Assembly: GCA_017424125.1 (NCBI GenBank)
Contig: JAFPBM010000157.1
Location: forward strand, 1-9,737
Source: Clostridia bacterium
GTDB lineage: Bacteria > Bacillota > Clostridia > Oscillospirales > Acutalibacteraceae
Length of the DNA stretch: 9,737 bases
Direction: 5' to 3'
Shown here: positions 1 through 6,415 of the stretch, piece by piece
Numbering within the stretch: the stretch's first letter is position 1
How the letters are laid out: the number at the start of each line of letters is the position of its first letter
Translations under genes and position numbers: made by a program
The notes under the pieces: model-generated
Database searches by the model: none
The model's input: only the letters and a program-made list of their open reading frames with translations
What the model was told of the DNA's origin: nothing

Positions 1-130
1 CGATACCGCGCGGAACATTGTCAAACGTGCAGTTTTCAACGAGAATATTGCGCATATTCAAGTCCTCAACACGGCAGTTGACCATGTGCGAAGGGTGGAG
101 AATATCGAACTGGATCGCCTCATAGCCGAC
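1..130 (-). pseudogene. Internal fragment of a right-handed beta-helix repeat protein
   Basis: Read on the minus strand, the frame from 130 down to 2 encodes an uninterrupted stretch starting GYEAIQFDILHPS, followed by short strand-turn repeats such as NILVENCTFDNVPRGI. Alternating hydrophobic and Asn/Cys/Gly positions of this kind (xxVENCTFxNVxxGI) are typical of the parallel beta-helix fold of pectate-lyase-like and other polysaccharide-acting proteins. It continues off the left edge, so its C-terminal part may be intact outside the window. Its N-terminal part is missing: beyond 130 the same frame runs into the antisense of an ABC-F gene and reaches a stop at 215-217, with no plausible start codon or ribosome binding site. 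No catalytic residues are visible, so the substrate cannot be named. Fold assignment is moderately sure; the exact family is unknown. Confidence 0.5.
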
Positions 131-329
131 TAAAGCCGAGGAAAAAATTGCCCTTTTGGAACTTAAAATCGGCGGCTTGGAAGACGAGATGCAAACGCCC
201 GAAATCGCAAGCGATTATCTCAAATTATCCGAAGCGCAAAAAGAACTTGAAGCCTTGCAAACCGAACTGTCGGTTGCAATGAGCGAATGGGAAGCAGCGG
301 CGGAAAGACTTGAAGAATTGAATGTATAA
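126..329 (+). pseudogene. C-terminal end of an ABC-F family ATPase (5' part missing)
   Basis: The plus frame reads TKAEEKIALLELKIGGLE, then MQTPEIASDYLKLSEAQK, and ends ...ERLEELNV with a TAA at 327-329. This charged heptad-like pattern, with the 'tPEiasDyxKLxexQkxLeaLq' signature, is the C-terminal coiled coil of ABC-F proteins (duplicated ATP-binding domains; many act on the ribosome as translation factors or antibiotic protection proteins). Both nucleotide-binding domains, normally about 500 residues, are absent. The frame meets a TAG at 123-125, and sequence upstream of about 126 belongs to an unrelated minus-strand gene. There is no start codon or ribosome binding site, so this piece is not expressible as it stands. 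A terminator follows directly. Loss is by deletion or by misassembly; the sequence alone cannot say which. Confidence 0.7.
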
Positions 330-330
330 T

Positions 331-362
331 AAAAAGAACAGAGATTTTTCTCTGTTCTTTTT
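331..362. terminator. Bidirectional intrinsic terminator
   Basis: A perfect 14-bp stem (331-344 with 349-362) closes a TTTT loop, with A and T tracts at the two ends. It begins one base after the ABC-F stop codon and ends two bases before the stop codon of the minus-strand DUF1846 gene. It can therefore end transcription from both converging sides. Confidence 0.9.
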
Positions 363-364
363 TG

Positions 365-1864
365 TTATACGTTATAAAGTTTTTCGCTGGTAAAGTGCGG
401 GTCGGTTGTGATGTTCATTCGCATTTTACGCAAAATAGATTCGTCGCCCGAATTGAGTATATGGGTGGAATGGATTTCGCACCCGCGAAGTTTGGGCAGC
501 TGTTCAACCGCGCGTTTTACGGTGGGGTCGGTGACGGCACAGATGTAAAGTGCCGAAAGCACGTCGTCGGCTTTGAGAACGCTGTTACTTGTCTGACTGC
601 CGCCCAAAAGTTCGTTTTTAAGGGTGAGCAGCGGCTCCAAAACCGCGGGACTCATAAGAAGAGTGGATTTAGGAATATCGGCTAAAACCTTTATGCTGTT
701 GAGCATCGCGCCGCTCGAAGCACTCATGAGTTTTGTTGCTTTACCCGTTATAACTCTGCCATCGGGAAGTTGTATAGCGGCGGCGGGAACGTTGTTACAC
801 GCGTTGCTTTTGCGTCTTGCGGGGAGAACGACGGGGCGTTCCTCTGCCTTTATATCAAGTTGTTCCATTATACTACGGATTTTTTCAACCGTTTCGGCGC
901 TTTCTTTACCTTGTTTGTGGTCGGAGGCGGCGCGGAAATAACGGCGCAAAATCTCTTGACGGCTGGCTTCACAACAAGCCTCCTCGTCGAAAATTCCGTA
1001 ACCCGCCATATTAACGCCCATATCGGTCGGGCTGCAATAAAATTTATCATTGCCCGTGATTTTTGTCAAAATGCGGTGAACAATGGGGAAAGCCTCAACG
1101 TCGCGGTTGTAGTTAACCGTTGTTTCGCCGTACTGCTCAAGGTGGAACGGGTCAATCATATTAACGTCCTGTAAATCGGCTGTTGCCGCCTCATACGCGA
1201 GGTTTACAGGGTGTTTAAGCGGCAAATTCCAGATAGGGAATGTTTCATATTTGCCGTAACCTGCGGTTATGCCGCGTTTGGATTCGTGATAAACCTGTGA
1301 AAGACAGGTTGCAAGTTTGCCGCTACCGGGACCGGGTGCGGTCACAACAACAAGCGGTTTGCTGGTTTCGATGTATGGGTTGGAGCCGTAACCGTTATCG
1401 CTTACGATGTAATCAACGTTGTGGGGATAACCGGGAATTGGCTTGTGAATATAGTATTTTATACCACGCGCATCGAGCACCTGCATAAACTGATTTGCGG
1501 CGTGTTGACCGCTATAACAGGTGATAACAATGCTGTTAACCTCGATATTCATACTCTTAACAAGGTCAATTTGTCTGAGCAAGTCCATATCGTAACTGAT
1601 GCCAAGGTCGGCTCTTATTTTGCTTTTTTCAATGTTTTCCGCGCTTATGCAGAAAATAATCTCAACGTGCTCACGTAACGTGCAAAGCATTTTGATTTTC
1701 GCATCAGGCTCAAATCCGGGAAGGACGCGTGAAGCGTGAAAATCATCAAAAAGTTTGCCGCCGAATTCAAGATACAACTTACCGTCAAAGCGGGCAATCC
1801 TTTTAAGGATATTTTCGCGCTGTTTATCAACATAAAGTTGGTTATTAAATCCCTTTTTTAACAT
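365..1864 (-). CDS. DUF1846 (UPF0371) family protein
   Basis: The 499-residue product matches the DUF1846/UPF0371 family along its whole length, as I recall it: the N-terminal pattern KLYLEFGGKLFDDFHASRVL, a central RADLGISYDMD, a P-loop-like APGPGSGK at residues 177-183, then KHPVNLAYEAATADLQDVNM and SPTDMGVNMAGYGIFDEEA. The biochemical role of the family is not established. The GPGSGK element suggests nucleotide or phosphate binding, which is inference. I start it at the ATG at 1862-1864 because GGGGGGA lies six bases upstream. An upstream in-frame ATG at 1885 would place that purine run inside the gene. No signal peptide or membrane segment is visible, so it is probably cytoplasmic. It has its own promoter at 1895-1923 and lies downstream of an AraC regulator on the same strand. 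Its length is normal for the family. Confidence 0.9.
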   Translation of the reverse strand: MLKKGFNNQLYVDKQRENILKRIARFDGKLYLEFGGKLFDDFHASRVLPGFEPDAKIKMLCTLREHVEIIFCISAENIEKSKIRADLGISYDMDLLRQIDLVKSMNIEVNSIVITCYSGQHAANQFMQVLDARGIKYYIHKPIPGYPHNVDYIVSDNGYGSNPYIETSKPLVVVTAPGPGSGKLATCLSQVYHESKRGITAGYGKYETFPIWNLPLKHPVNLAYEAATADLQDVNMIDPFHLEQYGETTVNYNRDVEAFPIVHRILTKITGNDKFYCSPTDMGVNMAGYGIFDEEACCEASRQEILRRYFRAASDHKQGKESAETVEKIRSIMEQLDIKAEERPVVLPARRKSNACNNVPAAAIQLPDGRVITGKATKLMSASSGAMLNSIKVLADIPKSTLLMSPAVLEPLLTLKNELLGGSQTSNSVLKADDVLSALYICAVTDPTVKRAVEQLPKLRGCEIHSTHILNSGDESILRKMRMNITTDPHFTSEKLYNV

Positions 1865-1894
1865 GCTTGTCCCCCCAAACATCAATATACTAAG

Positions 1895-1923
1895 ATTTTA
1901 TCATAAATTTCATCCGACTGCAA
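1895..1923 (-). promoter_or_regulatory. Sigma-A-type promoter of the DUF1846 gene
   Basis: On the minus strand, TTGCAG (1918-1923) and TAAAAT (1895-1900) are separated by 17 bases, 31 bases ahead of the chosen start codon. Because it starts 18 bases after the AraC stop codon and no hairpin separates the two genes, read-through from the regulator is also possible. Confidence 0.6.
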
Positions 1924-1940
1924 CCGAAAATAAATATTTT

Positions 1941-2636
1941 TTAGCGTAATCTGATGGATTTTGTTGTAAGTTTTGTAATTTGCTTGAAATAGCGTAAAAA
2001 ATGGTTGTAATCGCAAAAGCCAACCTCTGCCGCAATTTCACGTGCCGAAAGGGTGGTGGTTCTGAGCAGGTGCACCGCCTCGTCAATGCGAAGTTTAAGC
2101 ACGTATCGGTGAAGGGATAATCCCGTTTGCTCGTTTACAATGCGGTTTATATAGTTTGGGTGGAAGGAAAAAATCTCGCCCAATGCGCTGTTGGTAAGGT
2201 CTTCTTTGTAATGCGCTGCTATATATGTTAATATTTTTTGAGTTTTATCATTTGATTCCTTTCTATCGGCGCGCGCAAAGGCTATCAGAAGTTGTGTTAA
2301 CAGGGCGTTTGCGTTTTGCAAATAAAGTTCAGGCTTTTCGTTCATTTCCGAAAACAGAGTTTCTGCAACGCTTTTTTGTGAGTAAAGTCTTCGCACCTCG
2401 CAAAAGGGAATATCGAAATTCGCATCGGAAAAGTGCAACGCTAAAATATTTTCACCCGTATTTACCGATATATTATCGCGCAACACAATTGCGTCGCCAA
2501 CGTTTAATGAAAACTTTGCAGATTTAATTTCAACCTCTGCTTCTTCGCACAAGCAGTATAAAAAAACGTTAGCGTTATCTGATTTTATTTTGTTGTCGCA
2601 GGATATTGTTTCTGCGCTTAAAATTTCAAGTGGCAT
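1941..2636 (-). CDS. AraC-family transcriptional regulator
   Basis: The product has 231 residues. Residues 1-125 look like a degenerate cupin-type sensor half (VEIKSAKFSLNVGDAIVLRD is a typical strand-turn-strand ending in 'GDaivl'). Residues 134-231 form a two-helix-turn-helix AraC DNA-binding domain: KILTYIAAHYKEDLTNSALG, the first recognition region FHPNYINRIVNEQTGLSLHRY, then LSAREIAAEVGFCDYNHFLR as the second HTH, followed by the YFKQ element. The usual 'PSEYR' tail is replaced by TTKSIRLR, a slightly divergent C-terminus. GGGTGATG lies a few bases before the ATG at 2636. The ligand and targets are unknown. Its neighbour on the same strand is the DUF1846 gene, but nothing in the sequence shows that it controls that gene. 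Confidence 0.88.
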   Translation of the reverse strand: MPLEILSAETISCDNKIKSDNANVFLYCLCEEAEVEIKSAKFSLNVGDAIVLRDNISVNTGENILALHFSDANFDIPFCEVRRLYSQKSVAETLFSEMNEKPELYLQNANALLTQLLIAFARADRKESNDKTQKILTYIAAHYKEDLTNSALGEIFSFHPNYINRIVNEQTGLSLHRYVLKLRIDEAVHLLRTTTLSAREIAAEVGFCDYNHFLRYFKQITKLTTKSIRLR

Positions 2637-2655
2637 TTAACATCACCCAAAAACA

Positions 2656-2683
2656 ATTATACTACGTTCTGTTTTAATTTCAA
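2656..2683 (-). promoter_or_regulatory. Promoter of the AraC-family regulator
   Basis: On the minus strand, TTGAAA (2678-2683) and a perfect TATAAT (2656-2661) are 16 bases apart. They lie 19 bases before the regulator's start codon and beyond the terminator of the jag operon, so the regulator is transcribed on its own. Confidence 0.7.
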
Positions 2684-2721
2684 CACTTTTTATTGACTTT
2701 GGAATGTTTTGTATAAAAAAT

Positions 2722-2747
2722 AAAAGCCTGTCAAAGACAGGCTTTTT
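2722..2747 (-). terminator. Terminator of the rpmH-jag operon
   Basis: AAAAGCCTGTC (2722-2732) pairs with GACAGGCTTTT (2736-2746) around an AAA loop. On the minus strand the hairpin ends in a T-rich tract. It lies 8 bases beyond the jag stop codon and closes the five-gene operon. Confidence 0.92.
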
Positions 2748-2754
2748 GATTTAA

Positions 2755-3645
2755 TTAGTCAATTTTTCCGTAAAGCGGGAGGTCTGCGGCATCGGATTTC
2801 GGTGCGCGGTCTGCTACGGGAGCAGTCACCTTGTGCGAATCGTTTCTTCTGCCACCTCTGCGGTCGTCACGGCGGTTGCCGCCAACCTGAGAGATTACAA
2901 CACGGCGTCCCGAACCTTCGCCAACCGAGTGGGATTCAACGCCCTCAATATTCTGAACTTCGGTGTGAATAATGCGGCGCTCATAAGGATTCATCGGTTC
3001 AAGGGTGCGGCTGCGTCCTGTGCGGAGAACCTGCTTGGACATACGGTGTGCGAGACCTTTTAAGGTCTGCTCGCGCTTTTCGCGGTAGTTGCCTGTATCA
3101 AGCGATACGCGGAAGAATCCGTCACCTGTGTTTGCGGCGAGAGAAACAAGATACTGTAAAGCGTCAAGTGTTTCGCCGCGGCGACCGATTACTATGCCAA
3201 GGTTTTCGCCTGTCAAAATAATACGTGCGCCGTTATCAGACGGAATAACCGAGATTTCTGTTCCCTCAAGACCTAAGTTTGCAAGTATTGTCTTGAGATA
3301 TGCAACCGCGCGTCCGGCGGGTGTGTTAGCGTCTATTTTATCGGCAGGGATGGCATCTGCTGCGGGTGTTTCTATAGCCTTCTTAGGTGCAACCTCTGCT
3401 TTTTTTGCGGGTTTGTTATCCTTCTTACGTGCGGGCTTTTCACGCTTTTTGGGTGCGGGGTCGGGCAATTCAACAAAAACCCTTACCTTTGCGGGTGAGC
3501 CGCCGAAAAGTCCCAAAGTTTTCTTTTTGGGATTTGCAAGTACTTCAAACTGTACTTCATCTTCAAACGAAACGTTGAGTTCTGCTTTGGCTTTTTCTGT
3601 TGCCTCTTCCAAAGTTTCGCCCACGCCTATTGCTTCTTTAATCAC
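2755..3645 (-). CDS. jag: KH/R3H RNA-binding protein Jag (KhpB/EloR)
   Basis: This is a cytoplasmic RNA-binding protein that in other Firmicutes partners KhpA and affects cell elongation and division. The 296-residue product shows the family order. A Jag-N domain at about 2-58 contains ANPKKKTLGLFGG. A Lys/Ala/Pro-rich linker spans about 62-105. A KH domain carries the GxxG loop IGRRG (153-157), followed by TLDALQYLVSLAAN. An R3H domain at about 190-252 carries R223-x3-H227 within PYERRIIHTEVQ. After R3H there is an Arg/Gly/Asp-rich tail (about 255-271) and a short acidic end, longer than many homologues. The start codon is GTG (3643-3645), seven bases after AGGAGG. It follows yidC by 11 bases, the standard partner order, and is the last gene of the operon. 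Confidence 0.95.
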   Translation of the reverse strand: MIKEAIGVGETLEEATEKAKAELNVSFEDEVQFEVLANPKKKTLGLFGGSPAKVRVFVELPDPAPKKREKPARKKDNKPAKKAEVAPKKAIETPAADAIPADKIDANTPAGRAVAYLKTILANLGLEGTEISVIPSDNGARIILTGENLGIVIGRRGETLDALQYLVSLAANTGDGFFRVSLDTGNYREKREQTLKGLAHRMSKQVLRTGRSRTLEPMNPYERRIIHTEVQNIEGVESHSVGEGSGRRVVISQVGGNRRDDRRGGRRNDSHKVTAPVADRAPKSDAADLPLYGKID

Positions 3646-3656
3646 GTGTGCTCCTC

Positions 3657-4553
3657 CTAATCTATCTGAGCATTCTTCTTACGATTTTGTTCACTCTTAA
3701 AACGTGTATAAACTTCCTTTGTTTGTTCTTTCGCAATCATCACGTTCGGACCGAATTTGAGCGATATAATTGTCTGTATCGCACCGCCGATAATAGCAGA
3801 ACACGCCCAATAGAAGCCCAGCGCTCCGGGGAAACCGAAGCCGATGAACAGGGAAATTAAGGGCATTGTGAGCATCATGCCCGACATATTAGGTGCGTCG
3901 GGGTTTTGGATTTTCTGAATCTTGAGTGACACGATAGACGACAACATCTGTGCCGCAAAAGCCATAAACGGAATTATCCAAATAAGTTCTGCTTTTGAGA
4001 AATCAAGCGAAAAATGTGGTTGTTGTGTGAGATTTATGCCGAAAAAATTAAAGTTGATATTGTCAAGAACTTCGGGCTTAATCGTATCAACCATACCTTG
4101 TTCAATATAAGGTATAAGTTCGATAGGGCGAAGAATCTTTACGCCTTCGATGCTTTTCATAGCCGCGTCAATTGTTGCCGCGTCAACACCGCAGATGTAG
4201 CGAATGGGGTTAACAACGGCATAGTAAATGCCCATCATAAACAGCATTCTAAAAATAAGCGGTAAGCATCCGCCAGACATAGAAACGTTTTCTTTCTGAT
4301 AAAGTTCCTGCATTTCCTGGGTATATTTTTGCTTGTCGTCACCGCAACGCTTTTTGATTTCGTCAAGTTTCGGTCTTATGCGCATTTGCTGCACCGAAGA
4401 CTTTTGTGACTTGATAGTAAGCGGAATCATGGCGAGGTTGGCGAGTGTTGTAAACAAAAACACTGCGGCGGCAAAGTTGTTTCCAACCAGCCCCGACAGG
4501 AAGTTGAGTATATATCCCATAGGAACGCTTATTATATCATATAACTTTTCCAT
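3657..4553 (-). CDS. yidC: YidC/Oxa1-family membrane protein insertase
   Basis: It inserts and folds membrane proteins, alone or with SecYEG. I chose the ATG at 4551-4553 (298 residues) because AGAAGGAG lies seven bases upstream; an upstream in-frame ATG at 4598 is deep inside yidD. Five hydrophobic segments fit the Gram-positive fold: about 25-45, 97-116, 190-210, 227-242 and 244-266, with a basic cytoplasmic helical hairpin (about 47-95, ending [11 protein letters not shown]). The TM2-TM3 loop (117-188) is long. No lipobox is visible. Two groove positions are odd: TM1 reads [10 protein letters not shown], with Asn39 where the conserved Arg usually sits, and TM2 reads [11 protein letters not shown], with Arg102 where Gln is usual. 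The lysine-rich tail (NRKKNAQID) is short. It overlaps yidD by 17 bases. Confidence 0.95.
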   Translation of the reverse strand: MEKLYDIISVPMGYILNFLSGLVGNNFAAAVFLFTTLANLAMIPLTIKSQKSSVQQMRIRPKLDEIKKRCGDDKQKYTQEMQELYQKENVSMSGGCLPLIFRMLFMMGIYYAVVNPIRYICGVDAATIDAAMKSIEGVKILRPIELIPYIEQGMVDTIKPEVLDNINFNFFGINLTQQPHFSLDFSKAELIWIIPFMAFAAQMLSSIVSLKIQKIQNPDAPNMSGMMLTMPLISLFIGFGFPGALGFYWACSAIIGGAIQTIISLKFGPNVMIAKEQTKEVYTRFKSEQNRKKNAQID

Positions 4554-4788
4554 TAGTTTCTCCTTCTGTTTTGCGGGGCGGTACGGGGTCGTACCCACCC
4601 TTGCAAAGCGGATTACATCTTAAAATCCGCCAAAAAGTAAGTGCCGTTCCCTTTATTGCGCCGTGCACCTTTAGTGCTTCTATCGCATATTCCGAACATG
4701 TTGGTATAAAACGGCAACTGGCATGGGCTTTAAGTGGCGATATATATTTTCTGTAAACTTCAACGAGTTTAATTAGCAGATATTTCAT
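4537..4788 (-). CDS. yidD: YidD membrane protein insertion efficiency factor
   Basis: A small amphipathic protein on the inner face of the membrane that aids YidC-dependent insertion. The 83 residues contain the full family signature: YRKYISPLK (12-20), [16 protein letters not shown] (24-39), HGAIKG (42-47), then [18 protein letters not shown] (53-70). The conserved cysteines C25, C31, C58 and C62 are all present. The length is normal. It starts inside the end of rnpA (20-base overlap) behind GGGTAGGCG, and its end overlaps the start of yidC, so translation of the three genes is probably coupled. Confidence 0.95.
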   Translation of the reverse strand: MKYLLIKLVEVYRKYISPLKAHASCRFIPTCSEYAIEALKVHGAIKGTALTFWRILRCNPLCKGGYDPVPPRKTEGETNGKVI

Positions 4789-5128
4789 CTTCGCCTACCC
4801 ATATTCCTGCGCTCTTCAAATGCGCTTCAATCCCCGCGCGGACGTAGTGACTTTTAAGTGCGGGGGTACGAACTCTTCCGACAAATACAATGTCATATCC
4901 GCCGCGAATATGCGGCAGACAATCTGAAAACGCGGCAAGGATTACACGCCGCGCTCGGTTTCGGGAAACGGCATTGCCAATTTTTTTGCCCGTGGTTATT
5001 CCTACGCGTACTACGCCTAAACGATTTTTTACAATATAGGTTATAACGCCCGGATGAACAAAACTTTTGCCCCTGCCGTATGCCCTTTTGAATTCTTTGT
5101 TAAGTTTTAGTTTAATGATTTTTTCCAT
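4769..5128 (-). CDS. rnpA: Ribonuclease P protein component
   Basis: The protein subunit of RNase P helps the catalytic RNA bind and trim 5' leaders of pre-tRNA. The 119-residue product carries the basic RNR helix [15 protein letters not shown] (47-61), preceded by a VRVGITT strand, the family hallmark, and starts with the usual [18 protein letters not shown] use the ATG at 5126-5128, which has GGTGAT a few bases upstream, rather than the in-frame GTG at 5135-5137, which has no good ribosome binding site. It lies 30 bases after rpmH and overlaps yidD by 20 bases. Confidence 0.95.
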   Translation of the reverse strand: MEKIIKLKLNKEFKRAYGRGKSFVHPGVITYIVKNRLGVVRVGITTGKKIGNAVSRNRARRVILAAFSDCLPHIRGGYDIVFVGRVRTPALKSHYVRAGIEAHLKSAGIWVGEDEISAN

Positions 5129-5158
5129 CGGAATCACCGACTTAACAGTACTTAGATA

Positions 5159-5293
5159 TTAGTAAGTAAGCTGCTTTCTGCCCTTTGCTCTGCGACGTGC
5201 AAGTACCTTGCGGCCGTTAGCGGTAGCCATTCTCTTTAAGAAACCGTGTTCCTTCTTGCGATGAAGTTTTTTGGGTTGATAAGTTCTTTTCAT
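5159..5293 (-). CDS. rpmH: 50S ribosomal protein L34
   Basis: Reading the minus strand gives a 44-residue protein starting [18 protein letters not shown] and ending KGRKQLTY. That is the standard length and sequence pattern of bacterial L34, including the [19 protein letters not shown] region in its usual place. It is very basic and has a textbook AGGAGGG seven bases ahead of the ATG (5291-5293). It is the first gene of the rnpA-yidD-yidC-jag operon and is driven by the promoter at 5360-5388. Confidence 0.98.
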   Translation of the reverse strand: MKRTYQPKKLHRKKEHGFLKRMATANGRKVLARRRAKGRKQLTY

Positions 5294-5326
5294 TTTTTTA
5301 CCCTCCTTTTAATATAAGACGAAATG

Positions 5327-5348
5327 AGGCTATTACTCAACATAGCCT
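5327..5348 (-). other. Small hairpin in the rpmH leader
   Basis: AGGCTAT (5327-5333) pairs perfectly with ATAGCCT (5342-5348) around an 8-base loop, between the promoter and the L34 ribosome binding site. There is no T-run after it on the minus strand, so it is not a terminator. It may stabilise the transcript or regulate it; nothing more can be said. Confidence 0.4.
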
Positions 5349-5359
5349 ATCAATTTAGC

Positions 5360-5388
5360 ATTATATCAAAAATCGGTCTTTATGTCAA
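5360..5388 (-). promoter_or_regulatory. Strong sigma-A promoter of the rpmH operon
   Basis: On the minus strand, consensus TTGACA (5383-5388) and consensus TATAAT (5360-5365) are spaced by exactly 17 bases. This is a perfect match, as expected for a ribosomal protein operon. The -35 box overlaps the TGA stop codon of the upstream ImmA-like gene (5385-5387), and no terminator separates them. Confidence 0.93.
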
Positions 5389-5831
5389 CAACAATTTACG
5401 CACAGCGACATATATTGTTCGACCGCATAGGAGGGAACACCTGTTATTTTGGCAATTCTCTCAATGCTGCTTCCGTTTTGTATAATGTCTTCAATATTTA
5501 TAAGCAAAGCGGCGGCAAACAAATCTGCCTCGCGCTCATATCTTCCCGTTACAAAATTCGTGCTGTCGGTCAGAAACACGGCGTTAACGCCTTTGTGTAA
5601 AAGTGCGTGACCTAATTCGTGTGCGGTACAAGCAGAGTCAAGAGGTGCCTTTATCGAATCGCTGATAACTACCGCCTGTTTACCAGCGGTTTCCATATAA
5701 AACCCGTTTATACGGCGAGGTAGGTCGGCATGGAGCAAAGTTATCCCAAGGCAACGGCAAAGTTCGCACGGGTCACAGGTGCCGTAATCTTGCTTTATTT
5801 TTTCAGCAAGGTCTATTATCCTCCTTATCAT
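5385..5831 (-). CDS. ImmA/IrrE-family metallopeptidase
   Basis: A predicted zinc protease of the group in which ImmA cleaves the repressor ImmR in integrative elements and IrrE cleaves DdrO in Deinococcus. The 148 residues contain the active-site helix CTAHELGHALLH (68-79; zinc ligands H71 and H75, catalytic E72) and a downstream YEREADLFAAALL (98-110), whose Glu supplies the third ligand. The family pattern 'iNGFYME...AVVISDSI' precedes it. The N-terminal region is unusually rich in cysteine (C19, C22, C25, C27), and the C-terminus ends CVNCC. AAAGGAGAG lies upstream of the ATG at 5831. It overlaps the XRE repressor gene by 29 bases, so the two are co-translated. This arrangement suggests that it inactivates that repressor (inference). 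Confidence 0.9.
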   Translation of the reverse strand: MIRRIIDLAEKIKQDYGTCDPCELCRCLGITLLHADLPRRINGFYMETAGKQAVVISDSIKAPLDSACTAHELGHALLHKGVNAVFLTDSTNFVTGRYEREADLFAAALLINIEDIIQNGSSIERIAKITGVPSYAVEQYMSLCVNCC

Positions 5832-6198
5832 TTGTGTCTCTCCTTTTCAGTAAGATGTTGGCAGCAAGCAACATAGCGTCAAACAACTTTTCGGTGTCCT
5901 GTTCGTCAAGGAGTGTTCCTTTGAACATAAGTCCGCCGGTTGATTTGAGACTCTCTCGCATATTGTCGAGTGCGTCCTCAACCTCGCGCGGTCCTTGCTC
6001 TCCGCCCGAAAGCAGATAGTCGGCAGAAACGCCGAAAATACGCGAAAGCTCCATTATTATATGGCTGTCAGGTTCGCGACGTCCTTGTTCGTACATTCCT
6101 ATTGCACTCGGCGATATGTCAAGCATCATACCGAGTTCTGCTTGCGTGTAACCTTTTTTTATTCTCAATTCTTTAATACGTTTGGCAAAACCATCCAT
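5803..6198 (-). CDS. XRE-family repressor (ImmR-like)
   Basis: The 131-residue protein has a Cro/CI-type helix-turn-helix at about 6-61: RIKELRIKKGYTQAELG, then the recognition helix SPSAIGMYEQGRREPD, closing with LSRIFGVSADYLLSG. The C-terminal half (about 66-131) is a helical region, probably for dimerisation and as protease target; it is not a LexA/CI-type self-cleaving peptidase. The start ATG (6196-6198) has GGGGTGAT upstream. The gene has its own promoter with a palindrome inside it, so it very likely represses itself and the divergent plus-strand pair. It overlaps the downstream ImmA-like protease gene, the same order as immR-immA of integrative elements. Confidence 0.9.
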   Translation of the reverse strand: MDGFAKRIKELRIKKGYTQAELGMMLDISPSAIGMYEQGRREPDSHIIMELSRIFGVSADYLLSGGEQGPREVEDALDNMRESLKSTGGLMFKGTLLDEQDTEKLFDAMLLAANILLKRRDTNDKEDNRPC

Positions 6199-6214
6199 AC
6201 TATCACCCCAAACG

Positions 6215-6244
6215 ATTATACCACATAACGTGTAGTTTTGTCAA
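6215..6244 (-). promoter_or_regulatory. Promoter of the XRE-protease operon
   Basis: On the minus strand, TTGACA (6239-6244) and TATAAT (6215-6220) are 18 bases apart, 16 bases before the repressor start codon. The whole spacer from 6221 is occupied by a copy of the 13-bp palindrome, so a bound repressor would block this promoter. Confidence 0.85.
6221..6233. promoter_or_regulatory. Operator copy O1
   Basis: Read on the minus strand it is ACACGTTATGTGG, matching the copy at 6416-6428 in 12 of 13 positions. It lies between the -35 and -10 boxes of the XRE-protease promoter, the expected site for autorepression. Confidence 0.75.
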
Positions 6245-6297
6245 GTCGTTAAAATGCTACCAAAACCGACAAAATCCAAGTGCAACAAATGTTAAAA

Positions 6298-6312
6298 CAC
6301 ACCAAATGTGTG
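6298..6312. promoter_or_regulatory. Degenerate operator-like palindrome
   Basis: CACAC and GTGTG arms flank five bases that do not match the GTTAY core of the three clear operators. It lies midway between the two divergent promoters. The same outer arms make it a possible weak auxiliary site, but it could be chance. Confidence 0.3.
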
Positions 6313-6330
6313 ATTTGTGCCTAAAAACAC

Positions 6331-6360
6331 TTGACAGAATCACACGTTACGTGTTATTGT
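6331..6360 (+). promoter_or_regulatory. Promoter of the divergent two-gene unit
   Basis: On the plus strand, TTGACA (6331-6336) is followed by TATTGT (6355-6360) at 18 bases, with a TGn extended -10 (6352-6354). Start of transcription would fall near 6367, giving a leader of about 75 bases. A perfect palindrome fills the end of the spacer, so the promoter should be off when the XRE protein is bound. Confidence 0.7.
6342..6354. promoter_or_regulatory. Operator copy O2 (perfect palindrome)
   Basis: ACACGTTACGTGT is a perfect 13-bp inverted repeat around the central T at 6348. It sits directly upstream of the -10 box of the plus-strand promoter. Confidence 0.8.
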
Positions 6361-6371
6361 GAAAATGCAGA

Positions 6372-6395
6372 CCGACGCACATTGTGTGTAGTCGG
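6372..6395 (+). other. Stem-loop in the leader of the plus-strand unit
   Basis: CCGAC (6372-6376) pairs with GTCGG (6391-6395). Inside it, a G-T wobble and CACA/TGTG pairs (6378-6381 with 6385-6388) continue the stem around a TTG loop, with one bulged A. It lies a few bases after the predicted transcription start. It may be an RNA structure or, through its CACA/TGTG arms, another weak repressor site. Confidence 0.35.
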
Positions 6396-6415
6396 ATATA
6401 TTTAGCAAGTATATC

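Noticed and set aside
362..1678. Several plus-strand open frames opposite the DUF1846 gene
   Set aside because: They have no ribosome binding sites or recognisable domains and are antisense shadows of a full-length conserved gene.
3089..3700. A 203-codon plus-strand open frame opposite jag
   Set aside because: Its composition (Ser/Ala/Pro-rich) mirrors the antisense of the KAP-rich linker and conserved domains of Jag; no promoter or ribosome binding site supports it.
5294..5384. Possible replication origin upstream of rpmH
   Set aside because: No DnaA-box-like TTATNCACA sites were seen here; the region is explained by a promoter, leader and small hairpin.
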